Below are positions 1 through 7,819 of a DNA stretch of 32,096 bases, piece after piece. Under the pieces are notes generated by a model. The model had not been told where the DNA came from. It did no database searches and saw only the letters and a program-made list of their open reading frames with translations. The stretch comes from Acidimicrobiia bacterium (GTDB lineage Bacteria > Actinomycetota > Acidimicrobiia > Spongiisociales > ZC4RG35). Positions within the stretch are counted from its first letter, which is position 1. Every line of letters begins with the position of its first letter. The position numbers and the translations under genes were made by a program. Location of the stretch: NCBI GenBank assembly GCA_015488325.1, contig WFOA01000099.1:1-32096 (forward strand), given 5' to 3'.

Positions 1-176
1 CCCTCGACACCCCCCTCGAAGCCTCCGGCGCCGTCTTCCCGATGGTCCACATCGACATGAACGAGAACGGCGCCTACGACTTCGCCCCACCCGACGTCAC
101 CACCGACGTCCCCGGTGTCGGCGACGACGGCCAATCCGTCACCGTGGCCCGGATCGAGATCACCGTCGAAGGCTGA
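1..176 (+). CDS. C-terminal end of a DUF7282-like protein (partial)
   Basis: An open frame enters from the left edge, with its first complete codon at base 3, and ends at TGA 174-176, giving 58 residues. The visible part reads LEASGAVFPMVHIDMNENG, then a YDF motif, and closes with a short beta-rich tail VARIEITVEG. From memory this resembles the end of the DUF7282 domain, a beta-sandwich found in secreted or cell-surface proteins of haloarchaea and actinobacteria, which has a similar M-H-x-D-x-N-x-N-G-x-Y-D-F stretch. The N-terminus, any signal peptide and any repeat number are outside the window. The function of DUF7282 is unknown. It is followed after 57 nt by the mutase gene on the same strand. 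Family assignment is by motif only. Confidence 0.6.
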   Translation, partial: LDTPLEASGAVFPMVHIDMNENGAYDFAPPDVTTDVPGVGDDGQSVTVARIEITVEG

Positions 177-233
177 CGACTGCGACCGACCGGGCGGCGG
201 CGGCCGGGATCGGGCCCGGTACCCTGGCGGGCC

Positions 234-1934
234 GTGAACAGCTTCGACCCCGTCGCCGCCGCCCGGGCCTGGATCGACGGCGACCCCGACCCCGAGACCC
301 GACGCGAGCTGCAGGCCCTCGTCGACGCCGGCGCCGTCGACGAGCTCGCCGACCGCATGGCGGGCACTCTGCGCTTCGGAACCGCCGGGCTTCGGGGACG
401 GGTCGAGGCCGGGTCGAACCGGATGAACCGGGCCACCGTGATCCGGGCCACCCGCGGGGTGGCAGACTGGCTCCTCTCCCGCGACTCCCGGGGACCGGTG
501 GTGGTGGGTCGAGACGCCCGGCTCTCCAGCGAAACGTTCATGGCCGACACGGTCGGCGTCCTCGTGGCCGCCGGGTTGGAGGTCCGCTACCTTCCCGAAC
601 CCACCCCGACCCCGGTGGTCGCCTACACCGCACGACGGCTCGAAGCCGACGCCGCCATCGTCATCACCGCCAGCCACAACCCACCCGCCGACAACGGCTA
701 CAAGGTCTACGACTCGAACGCGGTGCAGATCATCCCGCCCGCCGACGTCGAGATCGCCGAGGCCATCGACCGGGTCGGCCGGGCCGTCGACGTCCCCCGC
801 GTCGACGACCCCTACGGTCACCCGTCGGCGACCCCGGTGGACATGTGGAGCTCCTACATGGCGGACCTCCGGAGGCTGCTGCCCCAGACCGAAGGCTCCG
901 ACGCCCTCGACATCGTCTACACCCCGCTCCACGGGGTGGGGGGACCCTGGACGACCGGGGCCTTGGCCCGATTCGGGTTCACCGCCGTTCACACCGTCGC
1001 CGACCAGTTCGAACCCGACGGACGTTTCCCGACCGTGGCGTTCCCCAACCCCGAAGAGCCCGGCGCCCTCGACCTGGCCGAAAACCTGGCCCGCCACGTG
1101 TCGGCCGACCTCGTCCTCGCCAACGATCCCGACACCGACCGTCTCGCCGTGTCGCTTCCCACCGCAGACGGATGGCAGCGACTCACCGGGAACGAGATCG
1201 GCGTCCTCCTCGCCGATTTCCTCTTGGACCAGACCCGGCTCGAACGCCCCATCCTCGTGAGCTCGATCGTCTCGTCGCCGATGCTGGCGGAGATGGCGGC
1301 GGCGGCCGGCGCCGTCCACACGGCGACCCTGACCGGCTTCAAGTGGATCTGGAACGCCGTGTTGGATCTGGAAGCCGAAGGCGCCGGGACGTTCCTGTTC
1401 GGATACGAGGAGGCGCTCGGGTATTCGGTGTGGCCGGCGGTGCGGGACAAAGACGGCATCTCCGCGGCGGTGGTGTTCGCTCAGCTCGCCGCCGCCGAAC
1501 ATGCCCGGGGCCGGACGGTGTGGGATCGCCTCGACGACCTGTTTCGGCGGTTCGGGGTGTGGGTGTCGACCCAGCTCTCCATCGTCCGACCCGGCACCGG
1601 GGGCCTCGCCGAGATCGACGCCGCCATGGCCCGCCTCGGCGAGGAGCGGCCCACGGGGCTGGGCGGGTTCGCCGTCACCGACGTGCATGACTTCCGTGTC
1701 GGCGCCGAGGAGCGGCCCCGATGGCTCCCCGCCGCTCCCCTCGTCGAGTACCGCCTCGGCGAAGCCGGTCGGGCCCTGGTCCGGCCTTCGGGGACCGAGC
1801 CGAAACTCAAGATCTACGTCGACCTCCGCCGGGACGCCGACGACGACCTCCCCCGCCGGCGACGCCACCTCGCCCGCGAAGCCGCCGAGGTGGCGGCCGA
1901 CCTCGCCCGTTTCGCCGGACTGCCTCCCGCCTGA
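234..1934 (+). CDS. Phospho-sugar mutase (phosphoglucomutase/phosphomannomutase, PGM2-like)
   Basis: This protein of 566 residues belongs to the alpha-D-phosphohexomutase superfamily, which moves a phosphate between C6 and C1 (or C5 and C1) of a cytosolic sugar phosphate. All four family signatures are present: the phosphoserine loop TASHNPP with Ser147, the Mg-binding loop DPDTDR with Asp298, Asp300 and Asp302, the sugar-binding GYEEALG at 390-396, and the phosphate-binding RPSGTEPK at 517-524. An early FGTAGLRG and a PEEPGALDLA stretch place it nearer the PGM2/PmmB type (about 550-580 residues) than the short GlmM type. The start is GTG at 234. It converges with the minus-strand metallophosphoesterase, leaving only 9 nt between the two stops. 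The exact sugar (glucose, mannose, ribose or deoxyribose phosphate) cannot be read from sequence alone. Confidence 0.93.
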   Translation: MNSFDPVAAARAWIDGDPDPETRRELQALVDAGAVDELADRMAGTLRFGTAGLRGRVEAGSNRMNRATVIRATRGVADWLLSRDSRGPVVVGRDARLSSETFMADTVGVLVAAGLEVRYLPEPTPTPVVAYTARRLEADAAIVITASHNPPADNGYKVYDSNAVQIIPPADVEIAEAIDRVGRAVDVPRVDDPYGHPSATPVDMWSSYMADLRRLLPQTEGSDALDIVYTPLHGVGGPWTTGALARFGFTAVHTVADQFEPDGRFPTVAFPNPEEPGALDLAENLARHVSADLVLANDPDTDRLAVSLPTADGWQRLTGNEIGVLLADFLLDQTRLERPILVSSIVSSPMLAEMAAAAGAVHTATLTGFKWIWNAVLDLEAEGAGTFLFGYEEALGYSVWPAVRDKDGISAAVVFAQLAAAEHARGRTVWDRLDDLFRRFGVWVSTQLSIVRPGTGGLAEIDAAMARLGEERPTGLGGFAVTDVHDFRVGAEERPRWLPAAPLVEYRLGEAGRALVRPSGTEPKLKIYVDLRRDADDDLPRRRRHLAREAAEVAADLARFAGLPPA

Positions 1935-1943
1935 CCGGGGACA

Positions 1944-3818
1944 TCAGTCCTCCGACGCCAGCCACGGCCCTCGACCGAGGACACCGAACGCCCGACGTCC
2001 GTCGACGAGGGAGACCCACCCCGCGTCGGCCTCCACCCGCTGGGCAGTCCCCACCAGCGCCACCCGACACCCCCCACCTTCGAACGTCCGCACCCCGTCG
2101 GCGACCTCGACGAGCCGCCACGTTCCCGAAGCACACGACGCCATCGCCGCCAGGGCTCGGAGACCGGCCCGTGGATCACCCCGTCGGTCCACGAGGCCGA
2201 GACGGGGGAAGTAGCCGCGGTCGTGGTCGACGAAGCCGTCGAGGAAGACGGCGACACCCGGATTCGCCCGGGCGACGATCTCGGCCTCCACCACCCGGTT
2301 CGCCAGCTCTGCCTCGTCGTCGAACATGGATCCTTCGCCCCGACGGGGCAACTCGACGCAGACAACGGCCGCCAGCCCGCAACCGGCGGCCACGTCGACG
2401 GCCGCGGCGACCGACTCCCAGATCGGGTCGGGCGGACGGACCCGGAACACCGCCTCGTCGGCGAAGCCTGCCGACGCGGCGACGGTCTCGACGGAGTCGA
2501 CGACGGAGAAGCCGGAGGAGACGAAATGCGCCCCCCGGAACGAGGGTCCTTCCACCGGGACGAGGGGAGCCACCGCCAACGTCCCCGACGGCGGTCGTGG
2601 CGTCCGACCGTCCCACACCGCACCCGGGGGGAGGACCACCTCCCACCGGGCGACGGCTCCCGAACCGGGAACCCCCTTCAGCCGTTCGACGCCGGGGACG
2701 ACCACCGTGAACTCGGTGCCGCGACCTGCCAGTTCGAACACCCGCTCCCGGGTGTCGGCCCGTTCCAGGTCGTCGACGGGGATCCGAACCCGACGGATCC
2801 GCGCCTCCCACAGGGCGAAGACGGAGGCGTCGTCGCGGGCCCGTTTCCGACCGAACTCGTCGAGCCCGCCCATCACGAGGTCCCGGGGGAAGGCCCATCC
2901 GTGGCGGAGCGTGACGCCGATCCGGGTCTCACACCCCGAGGGGGCTGGCACGACGACCGGGCCGCCAACGTCGGTCCCGGCACGGCCCCAGGTCCGGACG
3001 GGATGGACGATGTGCCCGTCGGCTCCCACCTCGACGACGAACAGGCCGAGCTTTCCGCGATCGTCGCGGCCGAACTGGTCGACGGGGGCGACGGCGTCGA
3101 ACTCGGCGTAGCCGGGGCGTACGAACCCGACGGCCGGCACCACGTACAGGTCCGTCCCCCCGTGACGCCGATGGAAGAAGCGGTGCACGTGGCCGGAGAA
3201 GACCGCTTCGACGTCGTACCGCTCCACCAGGTCGAGCAGGCGCCGCCGCACCGGCGGGGCCAGGTTGTCGTAGTGCTCCGCCTCGGTCGGGTCCCACAGG
3301 TAGGGCGGATAGTGCCCGAACAGGAAGATGCGTTCGCCTGCCTCGGCGGCGTCGGCCAACGTCGCCTCCAGCCAACGCCACTGGTCGGCTTCGGCCGGGG
3401 TGCCCGTACCGAGAACCGGGGTGTCGACGAGGACGAACCGACAGCCTTCCGCCCGAAACGACCGGTGTCGAGGACCCCAGCGGGCCTCGAAGCGGACGTA
3501 GTGCTCTTCGGACGCCGTCGGTGCGTCCACCCACGGGAAGGGTTTGTCGCCGACGTCGTGGTTGCCGGGCACGACGTAGAGGGGAGCGTCGAGGCGGGCG
3601 TAGGCGACGGACGCCAGTTCGTTCGCCCGGTGATGGTGCACATCCCCCGGGACCGGATGGACGACGTCGCCGAGGTGGATCACGAACGCCGGGGCCAGCC
3701 GGTTGAGGACGTCGACCATGTGCCGGTTCCGGGCCTCGAGGAGGGCGTTGGCGGGGAAGTCACCCGGCGGCAGGTCGTCGGGTCGCACGTGGGTGTCGGC
3801 GACGACGGCGAACCTCAT
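1944..3818 (-). CDS. Calcineurin-like metallophosphoesterase with a long uncharacterised C-terminal domain
   Basis: The N-terminal ~280 of 624 residues are a calcineurin-type phosphoesterase. The di-metal motifs are complete and in order: D-x-H at Asp8/His10, GD at Asp51, GNHD with Asn87/His88, GHYPP with His169, and GHVH with His210/His212. Such enzymes hydrolyse phosphomono- or phosphodiesters. Residues ~285-624 are not part of the usual domain. They contain alternating hydrophobic strand and helix segments, and a stretch AVFLDGFVDHDRGYFPRLG that looks barrel-like, but I do not recognise the family. The start is ATG 3818, whose ATGA overlaps the stop of the alpha/beta hydrolase. The open frame continues upstream to 4232, but that part is the antisense-frame shadow of the hydrolase gene. 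It is the last gene of the minus-strand run. Confidence 0.85.
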   Translation of the reverse strand: MRFAVVADTHVRPDDLPPGDFPANALLEARNRHMVDVLNRLAPAFVIHLGDVVHPVPGDVHHHRANELASVAYARLDAPLYVVPGNHDVGDKPFPWVDAPTASEEHYVRFEARWGPRHRSFRAEGCRFVLVDTPVLGTGTPAEADQWRWLEATLADAAEAGERIFLFGHYPPYLWDPTEAEHYDNLAPPVRRRLLDLVERYDVEAVFSGHVHRFFHRRHGGTDLYVVPAVGFVRPGYAEFDAVAPVDQFGRDDRGKLGLFVVEVGADGHIVHPVRTWGRAGTDVGGPVVVPAPSGCETRIGVTLRHGWAFPRDLVMGGLDEFGRKRARDDASVFALWEARIRRVRIPVDDLERADTRERVFELAGRGTEFTVVVPGVERLKGVPGSGAVARWEVVLPPGAVWDGRTPRPPSGTLAVAPLVPVEGPSFRGAHFVSSGFSVVDSVETVAASAGFADEAVFRVRPPDPIWESVAAAVDVAAGCGLAAVVCVELPRRGEGSMFDDEAELANRVVEAEIVARANPGVAVFLDGFVDHDRGYFPRLGLVDRRGDPRAGLRALAAMASCASGTWRLVEVADGVRTFEGGGCRVALVGTAQRVEADAGWVSLVDGRRAFGVLGRGPWLASED

Positions 3819-4711
3819 CGGCCGAGCCGACGCCGGACCTCGACGGCCACCGCCTCGGGGGCTTCCATCGGGACGAAATGGGTGATCCCCGGGAGCCGGA
3901 CGTGGTCGGCTCCCAGATGGGCGGCGGTCTCTTCGGCGAGTTCGTTCGGATGGGTGACCGAATGTTCGGCGGTGACGAGGGTGACGGATCCGCCCAACCC
4001 TTCGACCGCCTCCCACACCTCCCCGAAATCCTCCTGGGAGAAGGTCGCCGCCTCCCATGCCGGCCGGCACTTCAGCATCCAACCGTCCCGGGTCTGTCGG
4101 AAGCCGTGTTCGACGTACAGGCGCAGCACCCCGTCGGCCCAGGTGGAGAACACCTCCTTGGCGGCGAAGGTCCGGTAGGCCTCCTCTGAGGTCTCGAAGC
4201 CGGGGCGGCGACGGCGAGCGGCCTCCGCCCACGGGTTGCCGACCGTCCTCATCGCCTCGACGGCCGACGGCGGCAACAGCGCAGGGTCGATCACCACCAC
4301 GGCGTCGAAGGGACCGAACCGGGCCTGACAGCCGGCGACGGCCATCCCCCCCAGGGAGTGACCGACCCCGACGAGCCGTCCCCGCCGACCGAAGGTCTCG
4401 GCGACCCGGGCGACGTCGCCGGCGTAGTCCCAGACCGACGGTCCCCGATCGGGCTCCGGCGAGTCCCCGTGGCCCCGCAGATCCACCGCGACGAGGGTCG
4501 CCCCCACGTCCATCGCCCGCAACGCCCGGACGGTGGGAGCCCAGATCTCTTTGTGGAACCCGGTGGCGTGGGCGAACACGACGACGTCCTCGTCGCCCTC
4601 CCAGACCGCCACCGCCAGGTCGACGTCGTCACCGGGGACCGTCCGCCGGGCGGCGACGGCGAGCACGTCTTCCAAGGTCGAGGACGAAGCCAGACGCGTC
4701 GTCGCATCCAT
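3815..4711 (-). CDS. Alpha/beta-fold hydrolase
   Basis: This 298-residue protein has the alpha/beta hydrolase layout: a strand followed by the oxyanion region FAHATGFHKEIW (47-57), the DLRGHGDS turn (77-84), the nucleophile elbow GHSLGG with Ser119, and a late GITHFVPME with candidate catalytic His278. The acid residue is probably the Glu or Asp near 249-256 but was not pinned down. The family cleaves esters, amides, C-C bonds or epoxides, and the substrate cannot be inferred. ATG 4711 was chosen; an in-frame GTG six codons upstream (4729) is an alternative with no better ribosome site. The stop overlaps the start of the metallophosphoesterase (ATGA), which suggests translational coupling. 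The DUF2237 gene lies 28 nt upstream. Confidence 0.88.
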   Translation of the reverse strand: MDATTRLASSSTLEDVLAVAARRTVPGDDVDLAVAVWEGDEDVVVFAHATGFHKEIWAPTVRALRAMDVGATLVAVDLRGHGDSPEPDRGPSVWDYAGDVARVAETFGRRGRLVGVGHSLGGMAVAGCQARFGPFDAVVVIDPALLPPSAVEAMRTVGNPWAEAARRRRPGFETSEEAYRTFAAKEVFSTWADGVLRLYVEHGFRQTRDGWMLKCRPAWEAATFSQEDFGEVWEAVEGLGGSVTLVTAEHSVTHPNELAEETAAHLGADHVRLPGITHFVPMEAPEAVAVEVRRRLGR

Positions 4712-4739
4712 GGCCGGGCACCGTAGCACCCCGGACCCC

Positions 4740-5129
4740 TCAGGCTTCGAGACCTCCCGGGTCGGCGGGTACGTCGACCGCGTAGGCCTGGAGGACGTCC
4801 AAGGGGACCACCTCCAACGCCCGCTCGTGGGTGGAGGCCAACACCACCGGGGCGGCGACGCCGTCCAGGTGTGCCCGCAGCCAGTTGACGGCGGTGACGC
4901 ACCAGCGGTCGCCCGGGCTCAGGCCGGGGAAGCGGTACCGGGGGACCGGCGTCACCAGGTCGTTGCCGATCCGACGCTGGTGTTCGAGGAACTCCCTGGT
5001 CATCACCGCGCAGATGGTGTGGCTGCCCAGGTCCGAGTCGTCGGTGCGACAGCTCCCATCCCGGTACCAGCCGGTGAGGGGATCGGTGCTGCAGGGTTCC
5101 AGCTCTGTGCCGAGGACGTTCCTGTCCAT
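4740..5129 (-). CDS. DUF2237 family protein
   Basis: This is a 129-residue protein matching what I recall of DUF2237. It begins MDRNVLGTELEPCSTDPLTG, then has YRDG, a DLGSHTICAVMT block (residues ~33-44), a FPGLSPGDRWCV block and a histidine/aspartate-containing end. Its length equals that of the usual single-domain family member. The function of the family is unknown; conserved Cys and His residues have led others to suspect a metal or redox role, but nothing here proves it. The start is ATG 5129. It is separated by 53 nt from the upstream aminotransferase-like gene and by 28 nt from the downstream hydrolase, so it may belong to the same minus-strand transcript or start a sub-operon. Confidence 0.85.
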   Translation of the reverse strand: MDRNVLGTELEPCSTDPLTGWYRDGSCRTDDSDLGSHTICAVMTREFLEHQRRIGNDLVTPVPRYRFPGLSPGDRWCVTAVNWLRAHLDGVAAPVVLASTHERALEVVPLDVLQAYAVDVPADPGGLEA

Positions 5130-5182
5130 GGCCCGAGTATGGCCGAGTGGCCGACCCGACGACGCCCAAACCCCTCCGGAGG

Positions 5183-6331
5183 TCACCCCCAGTAGGTTCG
5201 GTGGGCCGAAAAGGCGGTGAGGAACCGGTCGAGATCGGTGTCGTCGTTGTAGAGGTGAAGAGAGACCCGCAGGTTCCCGTCCCTCGCCGACGTCACGATT
5301 CCCTCGCCCCGAAGGGCGGTGACGAGACCTTCGGCGTCGCCGCATCGGACCGCCACGAGGGGCCCCACCTGCGGGGACTTCGGGGTGGCGACCGTCGCCC
5401 CGAGCTCCTCGAGCTCCTCGACGAGCCTCCGGGCCAGCTCCTCTACGTGCGTCTCGATCGCCCGGGTCCCGACCTCGTTGACGATCCCGAGCCCGGCCAC
5501 CGCCGCGTAGATCGACGGGATGGGCGGAGTGCCGGCTTGGAACCGCCGCGCATCCGGGGCGGGGCTGTAGTCGTGGACGTCCATGGCGAAGATGTCCTCG
5601 TCGGCGAACCAGCCCGTCTGGGTCGGGACGAGCCGGCCGACGAGCTCCGACCGGCACCACAGGAACGCCACACCGGCCGAAGCGAGCAGGTACTTGAGGG
5701 CGCCGCCGGTGAGGAGGTCTGCGCCCAGGTCCCCCACGTCCACGTCGATCGCCCCCAGACCCTGGTAGCCGTCGACCAGGCTGAGGGCCCCCCGCTCCCG
5801 GGCCAGCCCCACCAGTTCGGCGGCGGGCAGCCGGGCGCCGTTGCGGTAACTGACGAGGGAGAAGGAGACGAGGGCGGTCCGCTCGTCGACGAGGCGGTCC
5901 GCCGCCGCCAGGTCGACTCCCCCGTCGGGACCCTCGGGGATCTCCACGATCCGCAGTCCTCGCCGCTCCTGGGCCCAGAAGATCTGGCCGACGGTGGGAA
6001 AGTCGAGGGCCGTGTACACCAACGTGTCCCGGCTCTCTTCGATCGGCAACGCGCTGACGACGGTGCTGACGGCGTGTGAAACCGAGCCGGTGACCGCCAC
6101 CTCGTCGGGCCGCGCCCCGACGAGCCGGGCGAAGGCCTCGCGCGCCTCGACCTCTTTCCCCACCCACAGGTCCCAGGGTGAGCCGAGCTCGTCCCAGTCC
6201 TCGAGGTAGCGGGCGTAGGCGGCCCGAACCCGATCCGAGAGCGCCCCCTGCGAGCACGAGTTCAGGTAGGTGGTGTGCTCCAGGATGGGGAACCGGCGAC
6301 GCCAGCGGCGAGGCAGATCGGCCATCGTCAT
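5183..6331 (-). CDS. Class V aminotransferase-fold PLP enzyme (kynureninase/cysteine desulfurase-like)
   Basis: The 382-residue protein has the class V aminotransferase fold. It shows an N-terminal TYLNSCSQGALS substrate-binding stretch, Asp187 in SLVDGYQ (pyridine-nitrogen partner), a DLGADLLTGG strand and the probable Schiff-base Lys213 in GGALKYLLAS. The DGYQ-x-x-G-x-x-x-x-D-V arrangement is closest to kynureninase and isopenicillin-N-epimerase-like relatives. Members cleave C-S or C-C bonds, epimerise or transaminate, so the reaction is open. The start is ATG 6331, whose ATGA overlaps the livF stop; a second ATG two codons later is possible. Being coupled to an amino-acid-type importer suggests it acts on the imported compound or an early derivative. 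That link is an inference from position. Confidence 0.88.
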   Translation of the reverse strand: MTMADLPRRWRRRFPILEHTTYLNSCSQGALSDRVRAAYARYLEDWDELGSPWDLWVGKEVEAREAFARLVGARPDEVAVTGSVSHAVSTVVSALPIEESRDTLVYTALDFPTVGQIFWAQERRGLRIVEIPEGPDGGVDLAAADRLVDERTALVSFSLVSYRNGARLPAAELVGLARERGALSLVDGYQGLGAIDVDVGDLGADLLTGGALKYLLASAGVAFLWCRSELVGRLVPTQTGWFADEDIFAMDVHDYSPAPDARRFQAGTPPIPSIYAAVAGLGIVNEVGTRAIETHVEELARRLVEELEELGATVATPKSPQVGPLVAVRCGDAEGLVTALRGEGIVTSARDGNLRVSLHLYNDDTDLDRFLTAFSAHRTYWG

Positions 6332-7035
6332 CTCCCCAGGTAGGCCCGTTTGAGATCTTCGTCCTCCGCCAGCTCCGACGCCGGGCCCGACAGGACGATC
6401 CTGCCGGTCTGGAGGACGTAACCGCGGTCGGCGATCTGCAGCGCCATGTTGGCGTTCTGCTCCACCACCAGGATCCCCACACCTTGGGCGTGGACGTCGG
6501 AGATGATCTGGAAGGACTGTTCGACCAGCACCGGGGCCAGACCCATGGACGGCTCGTCCATCAGCAACATGCGGGGCCGTGACATGAGGGCCCGCCCCAT
6601 CGCCAGCATCTGCTGTTCACCGCCCGAGAGGGTACCGGCGAGCTGGTCTCGACGTTCGTAGAGGCGCGGGAAGAGGTCGAAGACCCGCTCGAAGTCTTCG
6701 GTGAGGTCCCCGTCTCGAAGGTAGGCTCCGAGCTCGAGGTTCTCCAACACCGTCATCGGGGCGAAGACCCGTCGGTTCTCGGGCACGATCGCCATGCCCC
6801 GGGCGATCCGATGACTCGTCGGGGCGTGGGTCACGTCCTCGCCGTCGAACACGACCCTCCCCTCCGCCGGACGTACGATCCCGAGACAGGTCTTCAGGGT
6901 GGTGCTCTTCCCGGAGGCGTTGCCTCCGAGGAGACAGACCAGCTCGCCGGGGCCCACTTCGAGCGACACCTTCTGGAGGATGTGGATCTCCCCGTAGAAG
7001 GTGTCGACGTCGACGAGCTCCAACAACGCGCTCAC
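6328..7035 (-). CDS. livF: Branched-chain amino acid-type ABC transporter ATP-binding protein LivF
   Basis: This is a 235-residue cytoplasmic ATPase of the HAAT (branched-chain amino acid) importer class. It shows Walker A GGNASGKST (37-45), the signature LSGGEQ (136-141), Walker B MLLMDEP (156-162) followed by SMGLAPVL, and the switch histidine region replaced by VVEQNAN, as is normal in LivF. The first Walker A residues are GGNASGKS rather than GxNGAGKT, a common LivF variant. The start is GTG 7035; its GTGA overlaps the livG stop, and its own stop overlaps the next gene. It pairs with LivG on the LivH/LivM channel. Substrate is not defined by the ATPase; the family also imports amides, urea and aromatic acids. 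Confidence 0.94.
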   Translation of the reverse strand: MSALLELVDVDTFYGEIHILQKVSLEVGPGELVCLLGGNASGKSTTLKTCLGIVRPAEGRVVFDGEDVTHAPTSHRIARGMAIVPENRRVFAPMTVLENLELGAYLRDGDLTEDFERVFDLFPRLYERRDQLAGTLSGGEQQMLAMGRALMSRPRMLLMDEPSMGLAPVLVEQSFQIISDVHAQGVGILVVEQNANMALQIADRGYVLQTGRIVLSGPASELAEDEDLKRAYLGR

Positions 7036-7817
7036 TTGGTGGCCGCCCCTCCCGTGCCCAGGTAGGCCTCGATCACGGCCGGGTCGGCCGCCACGTCCTC
7101 GAAGCTGCCCTCGGCGATCTTGACTCCGTGGTCGAGGGCGACCACCCGATCCGAGATGCCCTCCACCACGTGCATGTCGTGCTCGATGACGAGGATGGTG
7201 TACCCGGCGTCGTCCCGGAGCTCGCCGATGAGCCGGGTGATCTCCTGGGTCTCCGCCGGGTTCATCCCCGCCGCCGGTTCGTCGAGGAGCAACAGCCCGG
7301 CCCCGGTCGCCATCGCCCGGGCGATCTCCAGGCGACGCCGGTTGGCGTACGACAGGCTGTAGGCGGGCTGGTCCAGGCGATAGCCGATGAGGCGTTCGCC
7401 GAAGAAGCGGAGACGCTCTTCGGCGACGGCGCGCATCCGGGCGGCTTCGGCCCGGGCGGCGGGTGTCCCGAAGAAGCTCCGCACCGCCCCCACCTTGCCC
7501 GACGCGTACTCGGCGGCGATCACGTTCTCCGCCACCGTCATGTTGAGGAACACCCGGAGGGTCTGGAAGGTCCGGGCGACGCCCCGTCGGGCGATCTCGT
7601 GGCGGGGGAGGCCGACGATGCTCGACCCGTCGAGGAGGATGTCGCCCTCGTCGGGTGCGAACACGCCCGAGATGAGGTTGAAGACCGTCGTCTTCCCCGC
7701 ACCGTTGGGACCGATGAGCGAGACGATCTCGCCTTCGGCGACGGTCAGGTCGAGGGAGTCGACGACCAGCAGCCCGCCGAAACGCTTGGTGAGGCCTGAC
7801 AGCTCCAGGGTCGCCAT
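7032..7817 (-). CDS. livG: Branched-chain amino acid-type ABC transporter ATP-binding protein LivG
   Basis: This is the second ATPase of the importer, 261 residues. It has Walker A GPNGAGKTT (36-44), the FQTLRVFLNMTVAENV stretch typical of LivG, a signature-region variant LSYANRRRLEIARA (from 155) where LSGGQ is usual, Walker B LLLLDEP (175-181) followed by AAGMNP, and the switch His in IEHDMHVV. The LSYANRR form is seen in other LivG proteins and is not a defect. ATG 7817 was chosen because a GAGGTG ribosome site lies about 8 nt upstream. An in-frame GTG two codons earlier (7823) would give the same 4-nt stop/start overlap with livM that its neighbours show. It forms a heterodimer with LivF. 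Confidence 0.94.
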   Translation of the reverse strand: MATLELSGLTKRFGGLLVVDSLDLTVAEGEIVSLIGPNGAGKTTVFNLISGVFAPDEGDILLDGSSIVGLPRHEIARRGVARTFQTLRVFLNMTVAENVIAAEYASGKVGAVRSFFGTPAARAEAARMRAVAEERLRFFGERLIGYRLDQPAYSLSYANRRRLEIARAMATGAGLLLLDEPAAGMNPAETQEITRLIGELRDDAGYTILVIEHDMHVVEGISDRVVALDHGVKIAEGSFEDVAADPAVIEAYLGTGGAATK

Positions 7818-7819
7818 CT

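Noticed and set aside
2223-4178. Long plus-strand open frame opposite the metallophosphoesterase and hydrolase
   Set aside because: Shadow of the opposite coding strand in GC-rich DNA; no domain motif, whereas the minus-strand frames show complete catalytic motifs and coupled starts.
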